Position numbers and translations under genes: made by a program. DNA of 45,080 nt from Actinomycetota bacterium (GTDB lineage Bacteria; Actinomycetota; Actinomycetes; Nanopelagicales; Nanopelagicaceae): the NCBI GenBank assembly GCA_005800815.1, contig SYEK01000014.1, positions 1 through 45,080 on the forward strand, given 5' to 3'. Positions 34,951 to 44,996 of the stretch are shown here, piece after piece; the first letter of the stretch is position 1; each line of letters begins with the position of its first letter. The notes beneath the pieces were generated by a model. That model had not been told where the DNA came from and did not search any database. It was given only the letters and a program-made list of their open reading frames with translations.

Positions 34951-35897
34951 TGCGGCATCTACTCTCGATTTCGGATCTAACAAAAGTACAAGCGCTCTCA
35001 ATTCTAGATACAGCCACCGAATTGGCCCGTGTCAGTGATGGAGCCGTAAAGAAGCTTCCTACCTTGCGTGGGCGGACAATCGTCAATCTTTTCGTAGAGG
35101 ATTCAACACGAACCCGAATCTCATTTGAGGCTGCGGCCAAACGCTTGTCCGCCGATGTTATAAATTTCTCTGCTAAAGGCTCGAGTCTGAGTAAGGGTGA
35201 GTCCCTCAAAGATACCGCCCTTACCCTGCAAGCGATGGGGGCAGATGCGGTGGTTATCAGGCACGGTGCATCCGGGGCCCCCCAACGCTTGGCAGACTCA
35301 GATTGGATGCGTGGCAGTGTCATCAACGCTGGAGATGGAACACATGAGCATCCAAGTCAAGCCTTGCTTGATGCCTTTACGATAAGAAAACATTGCGTGA
35401 AAGGTGGAAATGATTTGGTTGGAGTCCGTGTGGCTATCGTCGGTGATATTTTGCACTCTCGTGTAGCGCGCTCGAATGTCTTGCTTCTCAATCTCTTGGG
35501 GGCGAGTGTGACTCTAGTGGCACCACCTACGCTATTACCGGTGGGAGTGGAGAGCTGGCCAGTAAAGATTTCCTACGACCTAGATAAGGTTATCGGAAGT
35601 GTAGATGTTGTTATGATGCTGCGTGTTCAACAAGAGCGAATGAATGATCTCTTTTTTCCAAATGCTCGTGAGTACTCGCGCTATTTCGGGCTCAACGCTG
35701 ATCGACTCAGGCTTATGTCCCATAATTCAATCGTGATGCATCCTGGACCAATGAATCGTGGCCTAGAGATTGCAGCAGAGGTGGCCGATAGTGCTCGCTC
35801 AGTAATAGTCGAGCAGGTTGCAAATGGTGTGAGTGTGCGAATGGCGATTCTCTATGTTCTACTTGCTGGTGGCCCTCTAGAAGCAGGAGTCAAGTGA
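34950..35897 (+). CDS. pyrB: aspartate carbamoyltransferase catalytic subunit
   Basis: PyrB joins carbamoyl phosphate and aspartate. The carbamoyl-phosphate loop is STRTRISFE (around 50-58), with [11 protein letters not shown] and HPGPMNRG further on. 315 residues from ATG 34950 (TGATG overlap with pyrR; GAGGAG upstream). No pyrI regulatory subunit is seen, so it is probably a pyrI-independent trimer, with control left to PyrR. Confidence 0.97.
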   Translation: MRHLLSISDLTKVQALSILDTATELARVSDGAVKKLPTLRGRTIVNLFVEDSTRTRISFEAAAKRLSADVINFSAKGSSLSKGESLKDTALTLQAMGADAVVIRHGASGAPQRLADSDWMRGSVINAGDGTHEHPSQALLDAFTIRKHCVKGGNDLVGVRVAIVGDILHSRVARSNVLLLNLLGASVTLVAPPTLLPVGVESWPVKISYDLDKVIGSVDVVMMLRVQQERMNDLFFPNAREYSRYFGLNADRLRLMSHNSIVMHPGPMNRGLEIAAEVADSARSVIVEQVANGVSVRMAILYVLLAGGPLEAGVK

Positions 35898-37204
35898 TGT
35901 CTCCTCATCGCTATCTGATTAAGGGCGCGACAATGCCAGATGGTCGTATCTGTGACTTACTCATCGTTGCAGGTTTGATTCAAACAATTTCTGCGAAAAT
36001 CGAGGATACTGATGCGATAGTGATCAAGGCAAATGGATCTGTAATCCTGCCTGGTCTAGTCGATCTACATACGCATTTGCGCCAACCAGGGCGTGAGGAT
36101 GCAGAGACCGTTCTCTCTGGTTCGCGAGCCGGTGCAAAGGGCGGATTCACTGCTCTTTCGGCTATGGCAAATACTTCTCCCGTTGCCGATAATGCAGGAG
36201 TTGTCGAACAGGTCTTTCGATTGGGTCAGCAGGCCGGTCTTGTCGATGTTTTTCCCATTGGCGCTGTCACCCAAGGCTTGGAGGGAGTTGTCCTTGCTGA
36301 GATTGGTGCGATGGCAGACTCACTAGCGCGCGTGCGGGTCTTTAGTGACGATGGTAATTGTGTTTTTGATCCCTTAGTGATGAGACGTGGGCTTGAATAT
36401 ATCAAGAAGTTTGATGGAGTCATTGCACAGCATGCACAGGAGCCCCGATTGACAGTTGGCTCCCAGATGAATGAAGGAGAAGTCTCTGCAATTTTGGGAC
36501 TAAAAGGCTGGCCGGCGATCGCAGAAGAAGCCATCATCGCTAGGGATGTACTACTGGTAGACCACGTGAAATCCCGTCTTCATATCTGCCATGTAACAAC
36601 TGCTGGTGGAGTTGAGATCATCCGATGGGCAAAGGCTCGAGGTATCAATGTGACGGCTGAGGTGACCCCACATCATTTGCTTCTCACCGATGATTTTGCA
36701 CGATCATATGACCCTGTTTTCAAGGTTAATCCACCACTGCGCACCGAGAAAGATGTTATGGCGCTTCGTGAAGGTTTATGTGATGGAACAATCGATATTG
36801 TCGCAACTGATCATGCTCCACACAGTAGCGAATCTAAAGAGTGTGAGTGGCATGAGGCCTCCTTCGGAATGTTGGCCTTGGAAACTGCTCTATCTATCGT
36901 TCAAAAAACGATGATTGACTCTCATCTGATGAATTGGACCCAGGTGGCCAATTGCCTATCGACTGCTCCTGCACGCATCGCAGGTTATGGCGATCACGGC
37001 CAACCTCTGCAAGTTGGTAGCATCGCGAACATCACGATAGTCGATCCACATGCTTCCTGGAGTGTTGATAGGGACCTGAGCGCATCTAAAAGCCGCAACA
37101 CCCCCTTTCACGGCTTTGAGCTTCCAGGGGTAGTCACCTATACGTTTTTTAAAGGCGTTCCGACTCTCTTTGCAGGTGCACTTGTTGAAAATGATGTCTC
37201 GTAA
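35897..37204 (+). CDS. pyrC: dihydroorotase
   Basis: PyrC cyclises carbamoyl aspartate. The class I type shows LPGLVDLHTHLRQPG with the first two zinc histidines, a later zinc-histidine segment HICHVT, and the catalytic aspartate in ATDHAPH. 435 residues from ATG 35897, chosen over GTG 35894 for its 7-nt spacing from AGGAG. The start overlaps the pyrB stop by one base. Confidence 0.96.
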   Translation: MSPHRYLIKGATMPDGRICDLLIVAGLIQTISAKIEDTDAIVIKANGSVILPGLVDLHTHLRQPGREDAETVLSGSRAGAKGGFTALSAMANTSPVADNAGVVEQVFRLGQQAGLVDVFPIGAVTQGLEGVVLAEIGAMADSLARVRVFSDDGNCVFDPLVMRRGLEYIKKFDGVIAQHAQEPRLTVGSQMNEGEVSAILGLKGWPAIAEEAIIARDVLLVDHVKSRLHICHVTTAGGVEIIRWAKARGINVTAEVTPHHLLLTDDFARSYDPVFKVNPPLRTEKDVMALREGLCDGTIDIVATDHAPHSSESKECEWHEASFGMLALETALSIVQKTMIDSHLMNWTQVANCLSTAPARIAGYGDHGQPLQVGSIANITIVDPHASWSVDRDLSASKSRNTPFHGFELPGVVTYTFFKGVPTLFAGALVENDVS

Positions 37205-38319
37205 TGAGTGGGGCTTACTTAGTCTTAGAAGACGGCCGAATCTTTGAAGGCAGATCCTGGGGTGCTACCGGTAAAGTTTTTGGTGAAGCGGTTTTTCAAA
37301 CGGGGATGACGGGTTATCAAGAGACCCTGACTGATCCCTCCTACCATAAGCAAATAGTCATCATGACCGCCCCACATGTTGGAAATACCGGATTCAACAC
37401 CGCTGATAACGAGTCGGGCAGGATTTGGGTCGCCGGCTTTGCCGTTCGTAATCCCTCCACTCGTGCATCAAATTGGAGATCTGAGAACTCATTAGAGGCT
37501 GAACTGATTTCTCAACAAATTGTAGGTATTCAACGTTTGGATACGCGAGCCCTAACGCGTCATCTTCGTGATCGAGGCGCCATGCGCACTGGAATCTTCT
37601 CAGGGTTAGATCTCTCACGTGAGGAAATGCTCGACGAAGTTCGTAAGGTTGAGACTATGAGTGGTGCTTTCTTAGTGAAAGATGTCTCCACCCCAATTAC
37701 ATACACCGTGGATGCAGTCGGTAATGCGCGATTCGTCGTTGCCGCACTCGACTTAGGGATCAAAGCTGCTACCCCTCGAGCATTATCCCAACGTGGTGTA
37801 CAGGTCCATGTCATGCCATTTAACTCAACAATCGAAGAAATTTGTGCGCTCAATCCAGATGGTCTTTTTATCTCCAATGGCCCAGGTGATCCATCTGTGA
37901 TGTCAGAGACGATAGAACTGGTGCGGCAGGTTCTCGAGCGCAAAATTCCTATCTTTGGTATCTGTTTTGGCCATCAGATATTGGCAAGAGCCTTAGGTTT
38001 GGAAACATATAAGCTTCCCTTCGGTCACCGGGGAATCAATCAACCTGTCATCGAGTGCAAGAGTGGGAAAGTTGAGGTCACATCCCACAACCACGGTTTC
38101 GCAGTCACCGCGCCAACCGAGTCATATTTTTCAACTGTTTATGGGAAAGGTGAAGTGACGCATCTGAGCTTAAATGATGGTGTAGTCGAGGGTCTACAAC
38201 TTATGGACACTCCAGCATTTTCAGTCCAATACCATCCAGAGGCTGCAGCTGGTCCACATGATGCCGCTTACTTATTCGATCGATTCATCGATTTGATGAG
38301 CAAAAGGGTCTTTACCTAA
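37204..38319 (+). CDS. carA: carbamoyl-phosphate synthase small (glutaminase) subunit
   Basis: CarA releases ammonia from glutamine for CarB. The class I glutaminase site has Cys254 in FGICFGHQ, and a histidine and glutamate in YHPEA. NGPGDP (225-230) is the conserved loop. 371 residues. The ATG overlaps the pyrC TAA by one base. The product serves both UMP and arginine synthesis. Confidence 0.97.
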   Translation: MSGAYLVLEDGRIFEGRSWGATGKVFGEAVFQTGMTGYQETLTDPSYHKQIVIMTAPHVGNTGFNTADNESGRIWVAGFAVRNPSTRASNWRSENSLEAELISQQIVGIQRLDTRALTRHLRDRGAMRTGIFSGLDLSREEMLDEVRKVETMSGAFLVKDVSTPITYTVDAVGNARFVVAALDLGIKAATPRALSQRGVQVHVMPFNSTIEEICALNPDGLFISNGPGDPSVMSETIELVRQVLERKIPIFGICFGHQILARALGLETYKLPFGHRGINQPVIECKSGKVEVTSHNHGFAVTAPTESYFSTVYGKGEVTHLSLNDGVVEGLQLMDTPAFSVQYHPEAAAGPHDAAYLFDRFIDLMSKRVFT

Positions 38320-41300
38320 TGCCGCTAGATCCAACGATCAAATCAGTTCTGGTCATAGGAAGTGGTCCAATCGTAATTGGCCAGGCCTGTGAGTTCGATT
38401 ATTCGGGAACTCAGGCCTGTCGAGTATTACGTGAAGAGGGCATCCGTGTTGTATTGGTCAACTCAAACCCCGCGACGATCATGACTGATCCACAGTTCGC
38501 TGATGCGACATATATCGAACCTATTACTGCAGAAGTAATCGAAAAGATCATCGCGCGAGAAAAACCCGATGCTGTTTTAGCAACGTTAGGTGGTCAGACC
38601 GCCCTGAATGCGGCTATAGAGCTATTTAATAATGGAACTCTTGTGAAATTCGGAGTTCGTCTGATTGGGGCAGATGTTGATGCAATTAACCGTGGTGAAA
38701 ATCGTGCGCTCTTTCGAAAAGTTGTTGAAAAAGTCGGTGGTGAATCGGCCAGATCCCTCATCTGTCACACTATGGGTGAGGTCATGGATGCAGTCCAGAG
38801 CTTAGGTTATCCAGTTGTAGTGCGTCCTTCATTCACGATGGGTGGTCTGGGATCAGGCATAGCCTTTGATGAGTTACAACTTACCCAAATTGCAGGAACT
38901 GGACTCCGGCACAGTCCAACATCTGAGGTCTTACTTGAAGAATCGATAATTGGTTGGAAAGAGTACGAGCTTGAGGTAATGCGTGACTATAAAGACAACG
39001 TCGTTATCGTATGTAGTATCGAGAATGTCGATCCCATGGGCGTGCATACAGGTGACTCGATAACAATTGCACCTGCCATGACATTGACTGATGTTGAGTA
39101 CCAGAGGCTGCGCAACTTATCTATCGATATTATCCGAGAGGTAGGGGTAGACACTGGAGGATGTAATATTCAATTCGCCGTAAATCCTGAGAATGGTCGA
39201 ATCATAGTAATCGAGATGAATCCACGTGTTTCACGCTCGAGTGCACTCGCATCAAAGGCAACTGGCTTCCCAATCGCCAAGATCGCAACAAAGCTAGCCC
39301 TGGGATACAGTCTTGATGAGATCAGAAACGATATTACAAAACTCACCCCGGCTTCCTTTGAGCCCACTCTTGATTATGTCGTCGTGAAACTACCTCGATT
39401 TGCCTTCGAAAAATTCGCCGATGCCGATCCTCGATTGACTACAACGATGAAAAGTGTGGGGGAGGCGATGGCCATAGGAAGATCCTTTCCAGAGGCTCTC
39501 ATGAAAGCGCTGCGATCCCTAGAACGCAAAGAGGCGATCTTTCACTTTGCCCCTGCCCGGGAGAACGAGCTCAATGAGGCTCTCAAATCCATGGTGACTC
39601 CTACGGAGTATCGCTTGCAGCAGGTGCAAAGGGCGCTGTGGCTGGGAGCAAGCATCGATGAGGTCTGTGCAGCCTGCAAGATCGACCCATGGTTCATACA
39701 GCAAATTGAGCTCATCAATAAGCAGGCAGAGCGTATTGCGATTCCAGGAGAGCTCAATCGTGAACTTTTAATAGAGGCAAAATCAATGGGATTCTCCGAT
39801 GCCCAGATAGGAGCTTTACGAGCAGTTCCTGAGGAGGAAATCCGCAGGATTCGGCATCATCTCTTGATCCGGCCTGTTTATAAGACCGTTGATACATGTG
39901 CAGCCGAGTTCGAAGCTTTCACCCCTTACCACTATTCCAGCTATGAGCAGGAGAGTGAAGTAGCCACTCGTATCACTCCAGCGGTCATCATCCTAGGCAG
40001 TGGACCCAATCGCATCGGTCAAGGCATTGAATTTGATTATTCCTGTGTTCATGCATCCTTTGCACTACGTGAGGCCGGTTATGAAACGATTATGATCAAC
40101 TGCAATCCTGAGACTGTCTCAACAGATTACGACACCAGTGATCGACTCTATTTCGAACCTCTCACATTAGAAGATGTTCTCGAAGTCATCCATGCAGAGA
40201 CCCAAGCTGGACCACTTTTAGGGGTCATTACTCAATTGGGGGGGCAAACTCCGTTGGGACTTGCGGCAGGCCTCAAGACCAATGGAGTCAAGATTTTGGG
40301 AACTAGTCCAGAGGCGATAAACCTAGCTGAGGAGAGAGGTGCATTCGGTCAGATCCTATCTGAGCAAGGGCTCAATGCTCCCGAATTTGGAATGGCATCT
40401 ACTCACCTTGAGGCGATCACTATCGCTGCACGCATTGGGTATCCAGTCCTTGTCCGTCCATCCTTTGTCCTTGGTGGCCGAGGAATGGAGATCGTATACG
40501 ATGACAGCGCCTTGGCGGGCTTTATCACTCGTGCCACCGACATCACTCCTAATCATCCAGTTTTAGTGGATAAATTCTTAGATAGTGCGATAGAGATTGA
40601 TGTGGATGCCCTCTTTGATGGCGAGCAACTCTTCCTGGGCGGTGTGATGGAGCATATCGAAGAGGCTGGAATTCACAGTGGGGACAGTGCCTGTGTGCTT
40701 CCCTCAATGACAATCACAGCCTCTCAATTAGCAGAGATTAAAGATGCTACGACAAAGATTGCAGCCAGTGTGGGTGTTCTTGGTCTTATCAATATTCAAT
40801 TTGCCTTGACCGAGCAGGCTCTCTATGTCCTAGAAGCCAATCCGCGTGCATCCCGCACGGTTCCATTTGTCAGCAAGGCTACGGGGGTCTCTTTGGCAAA
40901 AGCAGCCGCTCGTATCTCTCTGGGTGCAACAATCTCAGAGCTACGCGCAGAGGCTCTACTGCCAACATCTGGAGATGGAGTTACCAGAGGCATCTCCGTC
41001 AAAGAGGCAGTACTGCCTTGGAACCGTTTTCGTCGCAGCGATGGACGGGGCGTTGATTCGATTTTGGGCCCTGAGATGCGCTCTACCGGTGAAGTGATGG
41101 GAATCTCACCCTCCTTTGGTGAGAGCTATGCAAAGTCCCAGATTCAGGCATTTGGTCCACTTCCTAAGACTGGTTCAGTTTTTATATCCCTAGCCGATAA
41201 GGACAAGAAGTTTGGCATCGAACCAGCAGCAGCTCTAGCGGCACTGGGCTTTCGGATATTGGCAACCGATGGGACAGCGAGATATTTATCTGAACATGGA

Positions 41301-41579
41301 GTAGTTTCCATGCGGGTGCGTAAGAACTCAGATGGCACCGGTCCTTTGGGTGAGCCTACGATCGTAGAGATGATAAACGCGGGAGATATTGATTTAGTGA
41401 TTAATACACCAGTAGGTCGCGGTGTTCGAGCCGATGGTTGGGCCATTCGCACCGCCGCAGTTCAGCGCTCAATTCCTATAATCACCACGACAGCGGGTTT
41501 TAGTGCAGCTGTTGAAGGTATTCGCTTCATCGCCTCACATGAGCTCTCCATTGCACCTTTGCAGGAATGGTTGGCCTAG
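38319..41579 (+). CDS. carB: carbamoyl-phosphate synthase large subunit
   Basis: The 1086-residue protein contains two homologous ATP-grasp halves. The first begins [23 protein letters not shown], and the second begins near 555 with [20 protein letters not shown]. Each half carries a phosphate-binding PSFTMGG/PSFVLGG loop. The last about 135 residues form the MGS-like allosteric domain ([21 protein letters not shown]), the usual site for UMP or ornithine control. One-base overlap with carA. Confidence 0.98.
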   Translation: MPLDPTIKSVLVIGSGPIVIGQACEFDYSGTQACRVLREEGIRVVLVNSNPATIMTDPQFADATYIEPITAEVIEKIIAREKPDAVLATLGGQTALNAAIELFNNGTLVKFGVRLIGADVDAINRGENRALFRKVVEKVGGESARSLICHTMGEVMDAVQSLGYPVVVRPSFTMGGLGSGIAFDELQLTQIAGTGLRHSPTSEVLLEESIIGWKEYELEVMRDYKDNVVIVCSIENVDPMGVHTGDSITIAPAMTLTDVEYQRLRNLSIDIIREVGVDTGGCNIQFAVNPENGRIIVIEMNPRVSRSSALASKATGFPIAKIATKLALGYSLDEIRNDITKLTPASFEPTLDYVVVKLPRFAFEKFADADPRLTTTMKSVGEAMAIGRSFPEALMKALRSLERKEAIFHFAPARENELNEALKSMVTPTEYRLQQVQRALWLGASIDEVCAACKIDPWFIQQIELINKQAERIAIPGELNRELLIEAKSMGFSDAQIGALRAVPEEEIRRIRHHLLIRPVYKTVDTCAAEFEAFTPYHYSSYEQESEVATRITPAVIILGSGPNRIGQGIEFDYSCVHASFALREAGYETIMINCNPETVSTDYDTSDRLYFEPLTLEDVLEVIHAETQAGPLLGVITQLGGQTPLGLAAGLKTNGVKILGTSPEAINLAEERGAFGQILSEQGLNAPEFGMASTHLEAITIAARIGYPVLVRPSFVLGGRGMEIVYDDSALAGFITRATDITPNHPVLVDKFLDSAIEIDVDALFDGEQLFLGGVMEHIEEAGIHSGDSACVLPSMTITASQLAEIKDATTKIAASVGVLGLINIQFALTEQALYVLEANPRASRTVPFVSKATGVSLAKAAARISLGATISELRAEALLPTSGDGVTRGISVKEAVLPWNRFRRSDGRGVDSILGPEMRSTGEVMGISPSFGESYAKSQIQAFGPLPKTGSVFISLADKDKKFGIEPAAALAALGFRILATDGTARYLSEHGVVSMRVRKNSDGTGPLGEPTIVEMINAGDIDLVINTPVGRGVRADGWAIRTAAVQRSIPIITTTAGFSAAVEGIRFIASHELSIAPLQEWLA

Positions 41580-41580
41580 G

Positions 41581-42417
41581 GTGGGAAAAATCAACACAAA
41601 TGCTGCGCAGATAAATGCCACACTCATCAGTAATAAACGCATCGGTCAGTACCAGCAATTGATCATCAATATTGGAGATCTAGCCAATGATTGTAAGCCA
41701 GGTAATTTTGTTGCAATAAGTGTCGGGGGTGAGTCCTCTAGAATGGTGTTACGGCGTGCATTTGCAATCTCCCGAACTTCGATGAGTGCCACTTTTGGCG
41801 GGACTATGGAGCTCATCGTCGCCCCCCATGGACAAGGCAGCAGATGGTTGTGCGAACAAGGCGAAGGTGCCCTATTAGATGTTGTCGTGCCACTGGGTAC
41901 GGCCTTTGGTATTCCCACCGAGCCAGTGGAGGCTCTCCTTGTTGGTGGCGGATATGGTTCAGCCCCACTCTTTGGGCTAGCCGAAGTTCTCAAGGCCAGG
42001 GGCTGCCGCGTAGATATGTTGCTCGGTGCAAGTACTGGCTCGAAAATCTATGCTCCCATGGAGGGCAAGCGTGCAGTGAACTCACTGCGTATTTATACAG
42101 AGGATGGATCAATGGGACAGATGGGTCGAGTAACCGATGCAATCCCGAATCTGATCGCCGATCTCGACGTCGCAGTGATCTACTCCTGCGGTCCCATGCC
42201 CATGCTTGCTGCGATAAATGCCATCACATCCAAGAGTGATGTTGTGCACCAAGCGGCGGTGGAAGAAGCTATGGCCTGCGGAATAGGAATCTGTATGACC
42301 TGTGTAGTTCCTGTCGCGGATTCGACTGGAGCAATCTCAATGCTGAGATCATGCATCGATGGACCTGTCATGGATGGTGCCCTTGTTCAATGGGACAAAG
42401 TCGGGCGTGTGCTATGA
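41581..42417 (+). CDS. pyrK: dihydroorotate dehydrogenase electron transfer subunit PyrK
   Basis: PyrK passes electrons from PyrD's FMN through a 2Fe-2S cluster and FAD to NAD. The 278-residue protein (GTG 41581, one base after carB) has a ferredoxin-reductase fold: LRRAFAIS (57-64) for FAD, GGGYGSAPL for nucleotide, and the cluster cysteines C233-x4-C238-x2-C241-x16-C258. With the following pyrD it makes a class 1B enzyme. Mycobacterium and Streptomyces use class 2, so the gene type is notable. Confidence 0.93.
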   Translation: MGKINTNAAQINATLISNKRIGQYQQLIINIGDLANDCKPGNFVAISVGGESSRMVLRRAFAISRTSMSATFGGTMELIVAPHGQGSRWLCEQGEGALLDVVVPLGTAFGIPTEPVEALLVGGGYGSAPLFGLAEVLKARGCRVDMLLGASTGSKIYAPMEGKRAVNSLRIYTEDGSMGQMGRVTDAIPNLIADLDVAVIYSCGPMPMLAAINAITSKSDVVHQAAVEEAMACGIGICMTCVVPVADSTGAISMLRSCIDGPVMDGALVQWDKVGRVL

Positions 42418-43355
42418 CAAGCCTGGACTTCTCAACCACCCTAGGCAATAGCTGGTTTCCTTCACCAGTCTTTACAGCTAGTGGCTGTGCAAGTTCGGGT
42501 CGAGAGTTGGCACAATTCTTTGCACTCCACGATATTGGTGGTGTTGTGACGAAATCAGTGATGAATAAGGCCCGCACTGGTCGCCAGACTCCCCGAATGG
42601 CTGAGACACCAAGTGGGATGCTCAACTCGATAGGGCTGCAAGGCCCTGGAATAGATGCCTTCATCGCTGTGGATATTCCATATTTGATCGAGCAAAGGGC
42701 TCGGATCATCGTCTCTATCGCGGGGGAGACGATTGAGGAGTACTCCACGTTGGCGCGCAAACTACGTGGAGTCGCTGGAATCAGTGCCGTTGAGGTAAAT
42801 ATCTCCTGCCCAAACGTTGAAAATCGAGGACTGGTATTTGCATGTGACTCTGATGCCTCCAAGCGTGTCATCGATGGCGTGCGTAGGACGATTGGAGGCG
42901 AGCTTCCAATAATTGCCAAATTATCTCCCGATGTGACAGATTTGATTTCGATTGCAAGGGGTGTGGTTGATGCAGGCGCAGATGCATTGGCTTTAATCAA
43001 CACAGTCCTGGGGATGGTCATTAATCTTGAGACGATGCGCCCTCATCTGGGGGGTAAGACAGGTGGACTATCTGGCCCGGCGATAAGACCGATTGCAGTG
43101 CGCGCGGTCTATCAAGTCCATGAGGCCCTGCCCGCGGTTCCTATCCTTGGTATGGGAGGTATCTCATCAGGGCGAGATGCTCTTGAATTCATAGCGGCCG
43201 GTGCAAGTGCAGTATCAATCGGAACAGCAAGCTTTGGAAATCCTACAGCTCTTCTAACGATACAAAGAGAGCTCAGAGAGCTTCTTGTAGCAAAGGGGTT
43301 TGTTTCCTTAAGGGATGCGGTCGGGTGTGCACATCGAGATCAGGATGCACACTGA
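42414..43355 (+). CDS. pyrD: dihydroorotate dehydrogenase catalytic subunit (class 1B)
   Basis: PyrD oxidises dihydroorotate to orotate. The 313-residue TIM barrel begins at ATG 42414 (ATGA overlap with pyrK). The catalytic base is Cys132 in VNISCPN; classes 1A/1B use cysteine and class 2 serine. Lys47 in TKSV and the phosphate-binding GMGGISSGRDALEF are present. It is soluble, without the membrane-binding N-terminus of class 2 enzymes. Confidence 0.95.
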   Translation: MTSLDFSTTLGNSWFPSPVFTASGCASSGRELAQFFALHDIGGVVTKSVMNKARTGRQTPRMAETPSGMLNSIGLQGPGIDAFIAVDIPYLIEQRARIIVSIAGETIEEYSTLARKLRGVAGISAVEVNISCPNVENRGLVFACDSDASKRVIDGVRRTIGGELPIIAKLSPDVTDLISIARGVVDAGADALALINTVLGMVINLETMRPHLGGKTGGLSGPAIRPIAVRAVYQVHEALPAVPILGMGGISSGRDALEFIAAGASAVSIGTASFGNPTALLTIQRELRELLVAKGFVSLRDAVGCAHRDQDAH

Positions 43356-43356
43356 G

Positions 43357-44058
43357 ATGGCATGGAATCCTCCTATCGTTCTGGCCGTTGATACATCTGA
43401 TCTGTCAATAGCTATCGATTGGGTAAAAGCGACGTCGGAGTCTGTCAGTGTGTATAAATTAGGCCTTGAATTCTTCCTGAGCCTAGGGCATGAAGGTGTG
43501 CGAGCTATATCAGGTGAGACCGAGCGCGACATCTTCTTAGATTTAAAGCTCCACGATATACCTCACACAGTTGCTAGTGCTGCGATGACAGTCTCGTCTT
43601 TGCGTCCAAAGTTTTTGACAGTACATGCCTCTGGTGGAAATGAGATGATTGCCGCAGCGGTGGAAGCCTTGCCCTCTACTCTCGTTGCTGGGGTGACGAT
43701 TTTGACATCTCTCGGTGATGATGATTTGAGAGCAATAGGTTACAAATCCTGTGCCCTTGAGAGTGCGGTAGCCTTGGCAAATCTGGCTGTTGCCGCTGGT
43801 GCCCGCGCCATCGTTTGCTCCCCACTGGAGATCCTTGCAATCCGTCAGAGCATTGGCGATGCAGTCACGATTATTACCCCAGGTGTTCGACCCCCGGAGA
43901 GCTCTCATGATGATCAATTACGAACGATGACACCAAGAGAGGCTATCGACAGGGGCGCAAATCTAGTCGTCATCGGTCGCCCCATCACTTCATATTGGAG
44001 CAAGGGTGTAGATGCGATGCGTAAGCAGGCTGAAGTGATCGCGACGCAACTTCTCTAA
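43357..44058 (+). CDS. pyrF: orotidine 5'-phosphate decarboxylase
   Basis: PyrF makes UMP from OMP. The catalytic lysine-aspartate array is in FLDLKLHDIPHTV, and the phosphate loop in VVIGRPI. 233 residues from ATG 43357, one base after the pyrD stop; ATG 43345, overlapping pyrD, is an alternative. Its size and motif suit the short bacterial type rather than the longer mycobacterial PyrF. pyrE, the remaining pathway gene, is not in the window. Confidence 0.94.
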   Translation: MAWNPPIVLAVDTSDLSIAIDWVKATSESVSVYKLGLEFFLSLGHEGVRAISGETERDIFLDLKLHDIPHTVASAAMTVSSLRPKFLTVHASGGNEMIAAAVEALPSTLVAGVTILTSLGDDDLRAIGYKSCALESAVALANLAVAAGARAIVCSPLEILAIRQSIGDAVTIITPGVRPPESSHDDQLRTMTPREAIDRGANLVVIGRPITSYWSKGVDAMRKQAEVIATQLL

Positions 44059-44074
44059 AGCTTCAACCGTGGAC

Positions 44075-44080
44075 TAGGTT
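44075..44080 (+). promoter_or_regulatory. candidate -10 box for a leaderless mIHF-gmk mRNA
   Basis: TAGGTT ends 6 nt before ATG 44087. TTCTCT at 44051-44056 is a possible -35 at 18 bp. There is no Shine-Dalgarno, so the fused gene may be transcribed apart from the pyr operon. Confidence 0.45.
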
Positions 44081-44086
44081 TATTGC

Positions 44087-44959
44087 ATGGCTCTACCACC
44101 ACTTCTCTCGCCGACTCAGCGGGCCGAGGCACTAGAAAAGGCAGGTCGGTCCCGAAAGCGTAGGACTGAGATAAAGGCACAGGTTAAATCTGGGGATATC
44201 TCTATCGATGGTGTTCTAGATCTAGCTTTGAAGGATGAAGCAATCAGAAAAATGAGAGTGCGTGAACTACTAGAGTCAGTCAGCGGAGTGGGAAAAGTGC
44301 GAGCCCTGGCTCTTATGGAGCGCTTAAAAATCTCACCCACGCGTAGAATCGCAGGCTTAGGCCGGCATCAAATCAAAGAGTTGAGAAGTGAGTTTATGAA
44401 TCCATCCCATGCAATCCCACTGGGAAGGCTTTTCGTGCTCTCTGGACCCGGTGGAGTGGGTAAGAGCACTATCGCCGCGAGGCTTCGTGCATTAGATGTT
44501 TTTTGGGTGAGTGTCTCGGCCACAACGAGATTCCCACGTTCGAATGAGCGTGATGGTATTGATTATTTTTTTATCAGTGAAGAGGAGTTCTTGCGCAGAG
44601 TCAAAGATGGGCAGTTCTTAGAATGGGCAGACTTTGCTGGCAATAAATATGGAACCCCCAGGGCAGCAGTTGAGGAGGCACTCGTAGCTGGGCGTAATGT
44701 TCTTTTGGAGATAGAGATTGATGGAGCACGACAAGTAAAGTCACACCTACCCCAAGCGCTACTGATATTCCTTGAACCACCGACATGGGAAGAGTTAGTT
44801 TCTCGTCTTGAGGCACGTGGAACCGATGATCCGCTTAGACGAGCAGAGCGCTTGCAACTGGCCCAAGAAGAGCTTGCCGCTGCTTCATACTTCGACCTTG
44901 TCATCATCAATGACCGGGTTGAGCGGGTCGTTGAACAACTGATAGGCTTGACCTCTTAA
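44087..44959 (+). CDS. gmk: fused mycobacterial-type integration host factor (mIHF) and guanylate kinase
   Basis: One 290-residue frame joins two proteins that are usually separate neighbours. Residues 1-103 match mIHF: MALPPLLSPTQRAEALEKAG at the start, and the DNA-binding helix-two-turn-helix region SGVGKVRALALMERLKISPT followed by RRIAGLG. Residues about 113-290 are a complete guanylate kinase: P-loop GPGGVGKST (120-128), the GMP-binding SVSATTR (142-148) and DGIDYFF, EWADFAGNKYGTP, and LLEIEIDGARQV. Linker residues 104-112 (MNPSHAIPL) begin with Met104 (ATG 44396), which could allow internal initiation of free Gmk, though the upstream Shine-Dalgarno is poor. Predicted roles: nucleoid DNA binding and GMP to GDP phosphorylation. 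rpoZ follows, as in other Actinobacteria. Confidence 0.9.
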   Translation: MALPPLLSPTQRAEALEKAGRSRKRRTEIKAQVKSGDISIDGVLDLALKDEAIRKMRVRELLESVSGVGKVRALALMERLKISPTRRIAGLGRHQIKELRSEFMNPSHAIPLGRLFVLSGPGGVGKSTIAARLRALDVFWVSVSATTRFPRSNERDGIDYFFISEEEFLRRVKDGQFLEWADFAGNKYGTPRAAVEEALVAGRNVLLEIEIDGARQVKSHLPQALLIFLEPPTWEELVSRLEARGTDDPLRRAERLQLAQEELAAASYFDLVIINDRVERVVEQLIGLTS

Positions 44960-44996
44960 TCACAGGGCTACAAAATGATATGAGTGGGGTAAATAT

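Noticed and set aside
42368-43021. 217-codon open frame on the minus strand
   Set aside because: It is antisense to pyrD, whose catalytic and FMN motifs are in the plus frame; no family features are seen.
44380-44420. Possible sequencing error creating the mIHF-Gmk fusion
   Set aside because: Both domains are in one frame with no frameshift needed, and the linker contains no remnant stop. It cannot be excluded without reads, but nothing in the sequence suggests an error.
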